A stretch of 64,000 bases of DNA from VRUE01 sp963705635 (GCA_963705635.1 CAVPKH010000004.1:992001-1056000); one strand, 5' to 3'; shown: positions 1-8,928, counted from the first letter of the stretch. The notes: generated from the letters alone by a model not told the origin. Numbers and translations: made by a program.

Positions 1-252
1 GAAGATCCGCTCGGTGGGGGTCGCGCCGATTCCCTCCTCGGTTATGGCGCTGGCGCTGAGCTCGGCGATCTGCTCGTCGTAGGCGTCGCCGCCGGAGATC
101 GCCTTGTCGAAGATCGTCGGGTTCGAGGTCAGGCCGGTGACCGAGAGCTCCTCGATGTAGCCCTGCAGGGTGCCGTCGGCCAGCATCGTGCGGGTGATGT
201 TGTCGAGCCAGAGGCTCTGGCCCAGCTCGTGCAGTTTCGCGGTGGCCTTCAC
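1..252 (-). CDS. tal: Transaldolase, N-terminal part (cut by window edge)
   Basis: The reverse strand from a GTG at 250-252 reads MKATAKLHELGQSLWLDNIT and then TGLTSNPTIFDKAI. That is the beginning of a bacterial transaldolase of the Tal type, which exchanges dihydroxyacetone units between sugar phosphates in the non-oxidative pentose phosphate pathway. A good Shine-Dalgarno sequence (AGGAG) lies just upstream of the GTG. The catalytic lysine lies beyond the window. The gene begins 34 bases after the transketolase stop on the same strand, so tkt-tal form an operon. Only about 84 residues are visible. Confidence 0.88.
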   Translation of the reverse strand, partial: MKATAKLHELGQSLWLDNITRTMLADGTLQGYIEELSVTGLTSNPTIFDKAISGGDAYDEQIAELSASAITEEGIGATPTERIF

Positions 253-286
253 GGCTCTCCTTTCGTAGTCCTTCTCGGTCTTTTGG

Positions 287-2353
287 TTAGTGCACTTTTG
301 CACTGTCGAGCACCGCGCGCGCCGCCTCGGCGACCCTGTCCGGGGTGAAGCCGAACTTGGTCTGCAGGTCCTTCAGCGGCGCCGAGCTGCCGAAGGTGTG
401 CATGCCGATCTTGGCGCCGTCGGGACCGACGTAGCGGTCCCAGCCCAGGGTCGAGGCCTCCTCGACCGAGACCCGCGCCCGCACCGCCGGCGGCAGCACC
501 TCGTCGCGGTAGGCCTCGTCCTGGCGGTCGAAGAGCTCGCAGCAGGGCATGCTGACCACGCGCGAGCGGACGCCCGTCGGCGCTCAGCTCCTCGTGAGCG
601 GCAAGGGCCAGGCGCCACCTCGCTGCCGGTGGCGATCAGGATCAGCTCGGGTCGCCGCCCTCGGCGTCGGCGAGCACGTAGCCGCCGCGGCGCAGGCCCT
701 CGGCCGATCCGTACTTGGAGCGATCGAAGACCGGCACGTTCTGGCGGGTGAGGATGAGCGCGACCGGCTGGTGGCGTGCGGTCGATCGCCGCCCGCCAGG
801 CCTCGGCGACCTCGTTGGCGTCGGCGGGGCGGATCACGTCGAGGCCGGGGATCGCCCGCAGCGAGGCGAGCTGCTCGACCGGCTGGTGGGTCGGGCCGTC
901 CTCGCCGAGGCCGATCGAGTCGTGGGTGAAGACGTGGATCACCGGCAGCTCCATCAGCGCCGAGAGGCGGATCGCCGGGCGGGCGTAGTCGGAGAAGGTG
1001 AGGTAGGTCGACCAGAGCGGGCGCAGCTTGGAGAGCGAGAGGCCGTTGGAGATCGCCGCCGACTCGTGCTCGCGGATGCCGAAGTGGAGCTGGCGGCCGT
1101 CGTAGGCGCCGGGCTCGAAATCGGCGGCGCCGTCGAACTTGAGCCGGACCGAGGTCGAGTCGGTGAGGTCGGCGGAGCCGGCGAGCAGCCAGGGCAGGCG
1201 CTCGCCGATCGCGTTCTCAACCTGCTGCGAGGCCTTGCGGGTGGCGATTCCCTTCTCGTCGGCGTCGAAGCTGGGAATGTCGGCGTCCCAGCCCTCCGGC
1301 AGCTCGCGCTTCTGCTGAGCCTCGATCTCGGCGGCAAGATCGGCGTTTTCGCCGCGCGTACTCGGCGAGCTTGGCCTCCCAGGCGGCACTCAGCTCGGCG
1401 CCGCGCTTGCCGATCCCCGCGGCGAAGTGCTCCCGGACTCCATCGGGGACGAGGAACTGGGCGTCCTCGGGCCAGCCGTAGGCGCGCTTGGTCTCACGCA
1501 CCTCCTCCTCGCCGAGCGGCTCGCCGTGGGCGGCGGAGGTGTCGACCTTGTGCGGCGAGCCGTAGCCGATGTGGCTGTCGACGATGATCAGCGTCGGGCG
1601 CCCCTGCTCGCCCTTGAACTCCTCGAAGGCGGTGGCGATCAGGTCGGTGTCGTTGGCGTCGCCGACCCGGGTGACGTTCCAGCCGTAGCCCATGAAGCGG
1701 GCGGCGACGTCGTCGTCGTAGGCGAGCTGGGTCTTGCCGTCGATCGTGATCTGGTTGTTGTCGTAGATCCAGCAGAGGTTGTCGAGCTCGAGGTGGCCGG
1801 CGATCGAGGCCGCTTCGTTGGAGACGCCCTCCATCAGGCAGCCGTCGCCGGCGATCGCGTAGACGTCGAAGTCGAAGAGCTCGAAGCCGGGCCGGTTGTA
1901 GCGGGCGCCCTGCCACTTCGAGGCGATCGCCATGCCGACCGAGGTGGCGACGCCCTGGCCGAGCGGGCCGGTGGTCGTCTCGACGCCCGAGGTCCAGCGG
2001 TACTCGGGATGGCCGGGGGCGCGCGAGTCGAGCTGGCGGAAGCTCTCGATGTCGGCGAGCGAGACGGCGGGGTCGCCGACGACCTCGTAGTCGGGATCGA
2101 CCGCCTTGACCCCCGCCAGGTGAAGCAGCGAGTAGAGCAGCATCGAGGCGTGGCCGGCGGAGAGCACGAAGCGGTCGCGGCCGGGCCAGATCGGATCAGC
2201 GGGGTCGAAGCGCAGGAAGCGCTGCCAGAGCGTGTAGGCGACCGGGGCCAGCGCCATCGGCGTTCCCGGGTGGCCGGAGTTGGCCTTCTGGATCGCGTCG
2301 ATCGAGAGCGTCCGAATCGTGTTGATGCAGAGCTGGTCGAGGTCTCGGCTCAC
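287..2353 (-). CDS. tkt: Transketolase, interrupted by several apparent single-base frameshifts
   Basis: Thiamine-diphosphate enzyme moving two-carbon units between ketoses and aldoses in the pentose phosphate pathway. The first ~335 residues are intact: NSGHPGTPMALAP near residue 25, a GDGCLMEGVSNEAAS cofactor region and DNNQITIDG. The protein then continues in other frames through GLRPLWSTYLTFSDY-like sequence, DSIGLGEDGPTHQPVEQLASLR and the C-terminal end at DSAKVH. I count about five frame changes, near 1345, 772, 652, 614 and 573; each is cured by adding or removing one base, mostly in G/C runs. Total length (~690 residues) is normal for the family. Because all motifs survive on both sides of each break, sequencing error is more likely than decay. 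Operon with tal downstream. Confidence 0.85.
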
Positions 2354-2372
2354 TGACTCGATCCTATTGCGG

Positions 2373-2484
2373 GGCCGATCCCGGTAGGGGTTCCACTTAA
2401 CTTTTTCGGTGCAGGGGAACCTGCTGGCGCCTCAAGGTGGGCGCCGAAAAAGTACAAGACGCTCCACCCCTACCGGGATCGGCC
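2373..2484 (-). terminator. Long nested inverted repeat between kinase stop and transketolase start
   Basis: An 18-base perfect inverted repeat pairs 2373-2390 with 2467-2484. Inside it a second near-perfect pair is centred on ACTTTTTCGGTGC (from about 2398) and GCGCCGAAAAAGT (to about 2453). The whole sits between the stop of the kinase gene and the start of tkt on the same strand, so it could terminate the kinase transcript, form a tkt leader structure, or be a palindromic repeat element. Confidence 0.5.
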
Positions 2485-2485
2485 T

Positions 2486-4285
2486 CTAGGGTTCGATTCG
2501 GGTCAGTGTGCCGTCGCCGTTGTTGGCTATCCAGACGGCGTCGGCGCCTACGGCGACGGCGCCGGGATCGGGACCGACGTCGATCGGGCCGCCGGTTGGT
2601 TCGGCGGTTGCGATGTCGATGCGGCTGACGCTGTCGTCGGCTGAGTTGGCTACCCAGACGGTTTCGGGGCCGGCGTCGATTCCGCCGGGGGAGCCGCCGA
2701 CCTCGATCGGGTCGCCGAGGATCGTGTGCAGGGACGGATCGATCCGTGAAACCGTGCCGGAGCGGCTGTTGGCGACCCAGACGAGGCCGCCCGCCACGGT
2801 CACCCCCGCCGGGCCGCGGCCGGCGAGGATCGGCGCGTCCGCGACGGCGCTGCCGAGGTCGATGCGGCGGACGGCGCTGGTCGTCGCGCTGCTGACCCAA
2901 AGGCCACCGGCGCCGACGGCGAGTCGCAGCGGCGCCGAGTGGGGCACGATGCCGCGCTTGTAGACCGCGCCGCTGGTCGCATTGATCGCGACGACGCCGG
3001 CGCCGGCCTCGTCGGCCACCCAAACCCGCCCGCCGCCGACGGCAATCGCGCCGGGCCGGCCGCCGACGTCGATCCTCTCCTGCACCCGGCGGCTGGATGG
3101 ATCGATGCGCAACACCCGGCCGGTCGGCGGGCTCGAGACCCAAACCGAGCCCTCGCCGATCGCCACCCCGGAGACACCGGTGCCGAGACGCAGGGGAGCG
3201 CCGGCTACTTCCAGGGTCTGTGGGTCGATCTTCGAAAGCGTCCCGTCTGGGGCGCTGGTCGCCCAGACTTCGCCATCGCCGGCGCCGACTCGCAGTGGGC
3301 CTTTGCCCACGGCGATCGGGGCCGAGACCGAGACGCCGTCGCCACCAAGCAGAGTCAGCGCCAGCACGGCTGCGCCGGCGGCCAGCGCGAGCGCCGCGCC
3401 CAGCCATTGCACCCGCTTGGATCCCAGCCGCCAGCGCGAGGCGGCCGGGCGTTCGATGCGAATCGTCGGCTGATCCCCACTGGCCGAGAGCACCCGCGTC
3501 GCCGCCGGGGTCGCGCCCTCGCGCTCAGCCGCTGCCGCGATCAGCTCTCCGGCAGTGCGATAGCGATCGGCGGGGTCCTTGGCAACCGCCCGCTCGATCA
3601 CCGCGTCGATCCCCCGCGGCAGCTCCGGCTCGGTGTCGGAGTCCTTGCGCGCGTAGGGCACGACCCCGGTCAGGGCCTCGTAGAGGACGCAGCCGAGCGA
3701 GTAGACGTCGGCGGCGGGGTCGACCCTCTCGCCGCGCCACTGCTCGGGCGCCATGTACTCGACCGTGCCGACGATCGAGGCGCCGCTGCCGGCGCCGGTG
3801 TCTGCGAACGCCTTGGCGAGGCCGAAGTCCGAGAGGTAGGCGCGGTCGCCTTCGACCAGGATGTTGTGCGGCTTGACGTCGCGGTGGACGATGCCGGCGG
3901 CGTGGGCGGCGTCAAGCGCGTCGGCGATCTGGCCCAGCAGCGCGATCGCGCGGTCCGGCGCCAGCGGCCCCTCGCGCTTGATCAGCTTGCGCAGGTCGCC
4001 GCCCTCGACCAGGCGCATGGCGACGATCAGCTCGCCCTCCTCCTCGCGGGCGTCGTAGACGGGCACGACGCTGGGGTGATCGAGGCTCGCGGCGAGCTGC
4101 GACTCGCGCAGGAAGCGCTCGCGAAAGCCCTCCTTGTCGGCGAGCTCGTGGGCGATCACCTTGAGCGCGACCGGGCGTTCGAGCGCCAGTTGGGTCGCCC
4201 GGTAGACGACGCCCATGCCGCCGCGGGCGATCAGGGAATCGATCCGGTAGCCGGCGAGCGTGGAGCCGATGGAAGGTTCTCCCAC
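2486..4285 (-). CDS. PknB-like membrane serine/threonine kinase with extracytoplasmic beta-propeller
   Basis: Eukaryotic-type protein kinase. From the GTG at 4285 the glycine loop (ARGGMGVVYRA) is near residue 20, the ATP lysine (VALKV) near 42, HRDVKPHN near 134 and DFGLAKAF near 153. One hydrophobic helix (about residues 295-315) follows. The remaining ~290 residues are repeats of the type VWVANSRSGTVSRIDP, a six- or seven-bladed propeller expected outside the membrane. The architecture is that of a receptor kinase: propeller sensor, helix, cytoplasmic kinase. An in-frame TTG at 4306 would add seven residues; I prefer the GTG because family members begin close to the GxxLAGYRI motif. The ligand is unknown. 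Confidence 0.85.
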   Translation of the reverse strand: MGEPSIGSTLAGYRIDSLIARGGMGVVYRATQLALERPVALKVIAHELADKEGFRERFLRESQLAASLDHPSVVPVYDAREEEGELIVAMRLVEGGDLRKLIKREGPLAPDRAIALLGQIADALDAAHAAGIVHRDVKPHNILVEGDRAYLSDFGLAKAFADTGAGSGASIVGTVEYMAPEQWRGERVDPAADVYSLGCVLYEALTGVVPYARKDSDTEPELPRGIDAVIERAVAKDPADRYRTAGELIAAAAEREGATPAATRVLSASGDQPTIRIERPAASRWRLGSKRVQWLGAALALAAGAAVLALTLLGGDGVSVSAPIAVGKGPLRVGAGDGEVWATSAPDGTLSKIDPQTLEVAGAPLRLGTGVSGVAIGEGSVWVSSPPTGRVLRIDPSSRRVQERIDVGGRPGAIAVGGGRVWVADEAGAGVVAINATSGAVYKRGIVPHSAPLRLAVGAGGLWVSSATTSAVRRIDLGSAVADAPILAGRGPAGVTVAGGLVWVANSRSGTVSRIDPSLHTILGDPIEVGGSPGGIDAGPETVWVANSADDSVSRIDIATAEPTGGPIDVGPDPGAVAVGADAVWIANNGDGTLTRIEP

Positions 4286-4311
4286 GCGGCGGTTATACCG
4301 GCGCAAAACGA

Positions 4312-4347
4312 CGAAGGGCCCCCTCCGTCCCGGCAGGGGGCCCTTCG
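4312..4347 (-). terminator. Intrinsic-type hairpin after the TolB-like gene
   Basis: A 13-base perfect stem (CGAAGGGCCCCCT paired with AGGGGGCCCTTCG) with a 10-base loop lies 20 bases beyond the stop of the gene at 4367-5452. A short T-containing stretch follows on the minus strand. It separates that gene from the kinase downstream. Confidence 0.7.
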
Positions 4348-4366
4348 AGCTGGAGCCAGGGGAGTC

Positions 4367-5452
4367 CTAACGCCGCACTGGCTGCCAGGCGATCACGGGT
4401 CCGATCGTCGCCGCTACGGCGCCGCTGGTGTAGCTGCCAGCGGCGACGTAGGTGCGATGGCCCGTGGCGACGTCGATCACCGAGAGCGCCTCTTCTTCAT
4501 CGGTCGCGGTGAAAGCCGCGACCTGGCGCCCGTCGGAGGAGAAGACCGCGTTGGTCTTGGCCTGGTCGGGGAGTTCGGCGAGCTTGCGGCCCTTGCCGCC
4601 AAGCTGCTTCACCCAGAGGCCCTGATCCCGCCGGAAGAGCAGGGTGTGACCGTTTGCCGTGGCGTCTTCGACGTAGGCGGAGCCGACGCCGGCAATCAGG
4701 TTGCGGGCTTTCTTGCCGTCGCTGCCCATCGTGAAGATGTCAGCGAAGGCGCTCGGCCCTTCGCTGCTCTCGCCGCGGCTGAAGACGATCGTCTCGCCGA
4801 GGTCAGCGGGGAGCGAAATCGTCCCGGCCGGTGCGGGTGAGCCGGACCAGCCTGCCCCCGACGGCCGCACCGAGTAGATGTCGTCGGCGGTGCCGCCGCT
4901 GGTCAGGGCGACGCTGCGGACGAAGGCGATGCTGCGCCCGTCGGGAGAGAAGGACGCTTCGTGCTCGTCGGCGGCGGAGGCGGCGAGCCGATGCAGGCCG
5001 GCGCCGCCGGGCTTGACCGTGTAGAGGTCACGCGGCTGGTCGGCCGCGGCGCGACGCTCGAAGACGACGAACTTGCCGCTGGGAGAGACGATCGGGCGCG
5101 AATCGAGCTCGGCGCCGCTGGTCAGGCGTCGCTGCCCCGAGCCGTCCGCCCGCATCGCGTAGATGTCACCGCCCCGGGAGAAGGCGATCTTGGTGCCGTC
5201 GGCGGAGAAGGACGGTTCGGAGTCAGTCGGATCTTCGGTCAGCTGGTTGAGATGGTGATCGCGCACCGCGTAGAGACCGCCAACGGGCGCTTTCGGCTCG
5301 GTTTTTTTGCCTTCGACTTCGGCGCCACCTTTGTCCACGGTGACCATCGAGTAGACGATCGCGCCGGTTTTCGCGGGCGCGGCCGTTGCCGTTGCGGGAA
5401 CTGCGGTCGCAAGGGCGATCAGGAACGCGGCGATGAGCTTTGGGTTGAACAT
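4367..5452 (-). CDS. Exported TolB/WD40-like propeller protein
   Basis: Starts MFNPKLIAAFLIALATAVPA, a typical signal peptide with cleavage expected near ATAAPA. The mature part has repeats of the form PSFSADGTKIAFSRGGDIYAMRADGSG and ASFSPDGRSIAFVRS, characteristic of PD40/TolB-type propeller blades. About 361 residues. The reading frame is open further upstream to about 5608, but that extension runs into the palindrome at 5568-5666 and lacks a signal sequence, so I chose the ATG at 5452. It has no visible catalytic motif; a role in binding or scaffolding at the cell surface is the most one can infer. Confidence 0.75.
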   Translation of the reverse strand: MFNPKLIAAFLIALATAVPATATAAPAKTGAIVYSMVTVDKGGAEVEGKKTEPKAPVGGLYAVRDHHLNQLTEDPTDSEPSFSADGTKIAFSRGGDIYAMRADGSGQRRLTSGAELDSRPIVSPSGKFVVFERRAAADQPRDLYTVKPGGAGLHRLAASAADEHEASFSPDGRSIAFVRSVALTSGGTADDIYSVRPSGAGWSGSPAPAGTISLPADLGETIVFSRGESSEGPSAFADIFTMGSDGKKARNLIAGVGSAYVEDATANGHTLLFRRDQGLWVKQLGGKGRKLAELPDQAKTNAVFSSDGRQVAAFTATDEEEALSVIDVATGHRTYVAAGSYTSGAVAATIGPVIAWQPVRR

Positions 5453-5567
5453 TGGACTCCCCTTTTGAGTGGGTTGCATTTGCACAACCGATGCTCGGGC
5501 TCGGGGCCGTGCACGAAAACGACAGCCCCGTCTCCGGTCGAGCCACGTCTGACCCGGTCCGGGCCAT

Positions 5568-5666
5568 CCCCAGGCGTGGGGCGCCCTCTCGAACTGGCGG
5601 ATACTCAAAAGACCGCCCCAATTGGGGCGGTCTTTGTCAGGGCGAGAGGGTGCCCCACGCCTGGGG
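5568..5666. repeat. Nested palindrome: 24-base arms enclosing a perfect 28-base palindrome
   Basis: Outer arms 5568-5591 and 5643-5666 are inverted copies with one mismatch. Between them 5608-5635 is a perfect palindrome with AAAGACCGCC at its left edge, followed by TTT, resembling an intrinsic terminator. It lies after the stop of the FHA gene (5683) and before the start of the TolB-like gene, both on the minus strand, so it likely terminates the FHA transcript. The long outer arms are unusual for a simple terminator. Confidence 0.6.
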
Positions 5667-5682
5667 CTAAAACACGGCAGGG

Positions 5683-6264
5683 TCAGCGATCGAGGCCCAG
5701 CTCTATTACTCGGGCGGCGATCAGGCGCGGGCGGTCTCGCCCGGCGTCACCGGAGACGTCGAGCTTGGCGGCGAGGGCGTCGAGGCGGCGCTGGGCGGTG
5801 CGCTCGCTGACGTGCAGCGCCTCGGCGAGCTCGGCGCGGGTGGCGGGACGGCCGGCAAAGGCGCCCTCGCTGCGATAGGGGGCGGCCAGGGCGGCAGCGG
5901 TCGCCCGCTCCTCTTCGGTCAGCGCGACGGCGGGGGCCGCCGCGGGCACCGTCCCCCCTGCCCTGCCGGGGATCGGATCGGACACTTCGAGCCGGTGAGC
6001 GCCGATCAACAGCGTGTCGCCGTCGCGCAGCCGCCGCGGCCGGTCCAGCGGCTCGCCGTTGAGGGCGGTGCCGTTGCTGCTGTCGAGGTCGGTCGCCATC
6101 AACACTCCGCCGCGGTTTTCGATCTCGAGGTGATTCCAGGAGACCGCCTCGTCATCGATGTAGACGTCGGCCTCGGGGTCGCGGCCAACGACGGTGCGCT
6201 CGGCCGCGAGCGCCACCGAGCGCGGCTCGCCGCCCGCTCCCGTCAACCAGATCCGCGCGTCCAT
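5683..6264 (-). CDS. FHA-domain protein with C-terminal helix-turn-helix
   Basis: Residues ~1-90 form a forkhead-associated domain: TVVGRDPEADVYIDD, SWNHLEIE and LDSSNGTALNG are the phosphothreonine-binding loops. A linker rich in Pro and Ala follows, then a winged-helix-like segment, TRAELAEALHVSERTAQRRL. A phosphopeptide-binding domain joined to a DNA-binding domain suggests a regulator that responds to Ser/Thr kinase signalling; the PknB-like kinase at 2486-4285 is a natural candidate partner, by inference only. Start placed at ATG 6264; in-frame alternatives lie at 6285 (ATG) and 6288 (TTG). Divergent from rpiA. Confidence 0.8.
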   Translation of the reverse strand: MDARIWLTGAGGEPRSVALAAERTVVGRDPEADVYIDDEAVSWNHLEIENRGGVLMATDLDSSNGTALNGEPLDRPRRLRDGDTLLIGAHRLEVSDPIPGRAGGTVPAAAPAVALTEEERATAAALAAPYRSEGAFAGRPATRAELAEALHVSERTAQRRLDALAAKLDVSGDAGRDRPRLIAARVIELGLDR

Positions 6265-6288
6265 AAGCCGCGAGCATAGATCCATCAA

Positions 6289-6333
6289 CGCGAATCAAGT
6301 TGTAGAGGAAATAGCCCTGAAACTTGATTCGCG
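6289..6333. promoter_or_regulatory. 13-base inverted repeat in the divergent FHA/rpiA promoter region
   Basis: CGCGAATCAAGTT (6289-6301) is repeated perfectly inverted as AACTTGATTCGCG (6321-6333). The half-site centres are 32 bases apart, close to three helical turns. Lying between divergent genes, it is a plausible operator for a dimeric regulator, perhaps the adjacent FHA-HTH protein itself. Confidence 0.55.
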
Positions 6334-6345
6334 TGGTCGGGGGGC

Positions 6346-7014
6346 GTGGGTAGAGTGGCGGCCGTGAGCGCCGCTGACGCCGAGAAGCGCATTGCAGCCG
6401 AAGCCGCCGCGGAGCTGGTCGAGGACGGGATGACAGTCGGGCTGGGCACGGGTTCGACCGTTGCCCACCTGCTGCCGGCGCTTGCCGCTCGCGGCGTCGA
6501 GGGGATCCGCTGCGTCGCCACCTCGGTGGCGACCGAGGAGCAGGCGCGCGGGCTGGGAATCCCGGTCGAGGAGTTCAGCCGGCTGGAGCGGCTCGACATC
6601 GCGATCGACGGCACCGACCAGGTGACGCCCGACGGCTGGCTGATCAAGGGTGGCGGCGGCGCCCACCTGCGCGAGAAGATCGTTGCCGCGGCCGCCGAGC
6701 GCTTCGTCGTCATCGCCGATTCGAGCAAGCCGGTCGAAGCGCTGACCGGGCCGGTGCCGCTGGAGCTCTTTGCCTTCGGCCTGCGCTCGACCCTCGCCCG
6801 GCTCGGCGCCGAGGTTGAGCTGCGCGACGTGCCGCCCAGCCCCGACGCGGGCCTGATCGCCGACTACGGCGGTGAGATCGGTGGTCCTGCCGCCCTCGCC
6901 GCCCGCCTCGAGGCCGACCCCGGCGTCGCCGCCCACGGCCTCTTCCCGCCGGATATGGTCAGCGAGGTGCTGGTGGGGGCCAATGGCACCGTCGACCGCT
7001 TGACGCTGACCTGA
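6346..7014 (+). CDS. rpiA: Ribose-5-phosphate isomerase A
   Basis: Interconverts ribose 5-phosphate and ribulose 5-phosphate. GLGTGSTV near residue 33, AIDGTDQV (family: DGADE-like) near residue 87 and the catalytic stretch LIKGGGGAHLREK follow the RpiA pattern; length ~222 is normal. Three in-frame GTG codons (6346, 6355, 6364) could start it. The 6364 GTG gives VSAADAEKRIAAE, which matches the family start best, but none has a clear Shine-Dalgarno sequence. Sixteen bases separate it from the next gene on the same strand. It complements the other pentose phosphate genes in the window. Confidence 0.9.
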   Translation: MGRVAAVSAADAEKRIAAEAAAELVEDGMTVGLGTGSTVAHLLPALAARGVEGIRCVATSVATEEQARGLGIPVEEFSRLERLDIAIDGTDQVTPDGWLIKGGGGAHLREKIVAAAAERFVVIADSSKPVEALTGPVPLELFAFGLRSTLARLGAEVELRDVPPSPDAGLIADYGGEIGGPAALAARLEADPGVAAHGLFPPDMVSEVLVGANGTVDRLTLT

Positions 7015-7030
7015 CTCAAAGGAGACCCGC

Positions 7031-8392
7031 ATGAGTGACTTCACCGGACTGGCGATCGCCGGCCGCATCGCCACCCCGACCGACTCCGACTGGGACGAGG
7101 CGCGCCTTGCCTGGAACCTGGCCGCCGACCAGCGCCCCGAGGCGGTCGCTTTCGTCGAGAGCGCCGACGACGTCGCCAAGGTCGTCGGCTTCGCCAGCGA
7201 GAACGATCTCAAGGTCGCCGGTCAGGGCACCGGACACGGCGCCGTCGCCCTCGCCCCGCTCGACGAGACGATCCTGGTCAAGACCGAGCGGATGAGGGGA
7301 ATCGAGATCGACGCCGAGGCGCGGACCGCCCGGGTCGAGGCGGGCGCCCTGGTCCTCGAGCTGAGCGAGGCCGCGCAGGCGCGCGGGCTGAGCTCGATGC
7401 CGGGATCGGCGCCCGACGTCGGCGTGATCGGCTACACGCTCGGCGGCGGCCTCAGCTGGCTGGGACGGCGCTATGGCTTCGCCTGCAACCGGGTGCGGGC
7501 GATCGAGCTGGTCAGCGCCGACGGCGAGGCACGGACCGTCGACGCCGAGAACGACCCCGACCTCTTCTGGGCGCTGCGCGGCGGCGGGGGCGGCTACGCG
7601 ATCGTCACCGCACTGCACCTCGACCTTGTCCCGATCGGCGACATCTACGCCGGCGCCCTGCTCTTCCCGGCCGCGGTCGGCGCCGACGCAGTCCGCCTCT
7701 ATCGCGACTGGGCCGCCGGCGTCTCCGACGACGTCACCTCGATCGTTCGCTTCCTGCGCCCGCCGCCGGTGCCCGACGTGCCGGAGGAGCTGCGCAACGT
7801 GCCGCTGCTGACGATCGACGCGGCCTGCCTCGGCGACCAGGCCAGCGGCGAGGCGACGATCGCGCCGCTGCTGGAGATCGGCGAGCCGATCATGAGCACC
7901 TTTGGCCAGATCCCCGCCGAGGGCCTCTGCCGGATCCACATGGACCCCGAGCAGCCGGTGCCGGGGCTCGGCAACCACCAGGTGATCCGCGAGCTGCCGG
8001 ACGAGGCGATCGACGCCTTCACCGGGCTCGCCGGCCCCGACTCGGGCACGCCGCTGCTGCTGACGGAGCTGCGCCAGCTGGGCGGGGCGCTCGGCCGCCC
8101 CGATCCCGATGGCGGCGCCCTCTCCCACATCGACGCGGAGTTCGCCATGTTTGGCGTCGGCCTGCCGATGACACCGGAGCTGGGCCAGGCGATCGAGGGC
8201 CGCCTCGACCTCTTCAAGGAGACGATGGCTCCCTGGGCCGCGGACGGCGGCTACTACAACTTCGCCGAGCGCCCCTGCGACGCCGACGCGATCCTGCCGC
8301 CCGACGTCTGCGCCCGGCTTGGCGAGGTCAAGCGCAAGTGGGACCCCAACGGCATGATCGTCGCCAACCACGCGGTGGCGGCGCCGATTTGA
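7031..8392 (+). CDS. FAD-linked oxidoreductase of the berberine-bridge/PCMH type
   Basis: About 453 residues. The N-terminal PCMH-type FAD domain shows KVAGQGTGHGAVAL (the His of the flavin-attachment region) and SMPGSAPDVGVIGYTLGGGLSWLGRRYGF; the C-terminus has the BBE-type GGYYNFAERP and KRKWDPNGMI motifs. Family members oxidise alcohols, sugars or alkaloid-like substrates; the substrate here cannot be told. A strong Shine-Dalgarno (AAAGGAG) precedes the ATG. It follows rpiA closely and is likely co-transcribed. No signal peptide is seen. Confidence 0.85.
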   Translation: MSDFTGLAIAGRIATPTDSDWDEARLAWNLAADQRPEAVAFVESADDVAKVVGFASENDLKVAGQGTGHGAVALAPLDETILVKTERMRGIEIDAEARTARVEAGALVLELSEAAQARGLSSMPGSAPDVGVIGYTLGGGLSWLGRRYGFACNRVRAIELVSADGEARTVDAENDPDLFWALRGGGGGYAIVTALHLDLVPIGDIYAGALLFPAAVGADAVRLYRDWAAGVSDDVTSIVRFLRPPPVPDVPEELRNVPLLTIDAACLGDQASGEATIAPLLEIGEPIMSTFGQIPAEGLCRIHMDPEQPVPGLGNHQVIRELPDEAIDAFTGLAGPDSGTPLLLTELRQLGGALGRPDPDGGALSHIDAEFAMFGVGLPMTPELGQAIEGRLDLFKETMAPWAADGGYYNFAERPCDADAILPPDVCARLGEVKRKWDPNGMIVANHAVAAPI

Positions 8393-8405
8393 GGGCAACA
8401 TTCCG

Positions 8406-8429
8406 ATAGTGGTACATTTTAACCACTAT
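8406..8429. promoter_or_regulatory. Palindromic operator overlapping the start codon of the 8428 gene
   Basis: ATAGTGGT (8406-8413) and ACCACTAT (8422-8429) form a perfect 8-base inverted repeat with an 8-base AT-rich spacer. The right arm runs into the ATG at 8428-8430. This position suits negative autoregulation by the protein pair encoded immediately downstream. Confidence 0.6.
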
Positions 8430-8928
8430 GGCATTCGTTGTTCAAGCTCGAAAAGGCAGCTACGAGGTCAGGGAGTCTCGAAGCACTCCCAAGGGACCAC
8501 GAAGCCAGACCCTGGTCGCATTTCGCGAGCTGACTGACGACATCATCGAAAAGGCGAGGACGAAGGCGACCAACCCGCCAACAGCCGAGGAGCTGCGGCG
8601 TTCAGCGCGACGGGTCGGTGCGCCCGTCGCCCGACCGCCAATCGAGCAGGCCGCACGAGAGCTGATCGCAGAACTTGCCCGTGGCCGACGGTTGGATCCC
8701 ACCCAGCGACAGATCCTGCTCGAAATGCTCCAAAGGGGTTATCGGGATGAGGCGGATGCCTCACCCGCAAACGAGGCCGCGCGTTCAGTTGCAATATGGA
8801 TGGCTGCCACGCCCGAGGATCGAGGACGAGCGCTTGTCGATCTCCTTCTGCTCGCCGATGCGCTCCCGGCAGGGGGGCGCAAGGGAAAGCCCCTCCGCTT
8901 TCCTCGGCTTGACTCCACTGGCTCGTGA
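8428..8928 (+). CDS. Hypothetical protein, likely antitoxin-like partner of the nucleotidyltransferase
   Basis: 166 residues beginning MAFVVQARKGSYEVRESRST. I do not recognise a family. The N-terminal 40 residues read like short beta strands with many basic residues (KGPRSQTLVAFRELTDD), followed by helical sequence. Its stop overlaps the start of the downstream nucleotidyltransferase by four bases (GTGA), a typical translational coupling of toxin-antitoxin and AbiE-like pairs. A palindrome sits on its start codon. GC content and codon use are visibly less extreme than in the neighbouring metabolic genes, suggesting acquisition. The antitoxin role is inferred from context only. Confidence 0.6.
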   Translation: MAFVVQARKGSYEVRESRSTPKGPRSQTLVAFRELTDDIIEKARTKATNPPTAEELRRSARRVGAPVARPPIEQAARELIAELARGRRLDPTQRQILLEMLQRGYRDEADASPANEAARSVAIWMAATPEDRGRALVDLLLLADALPAGGRKGKPLRFPRLDSTGS

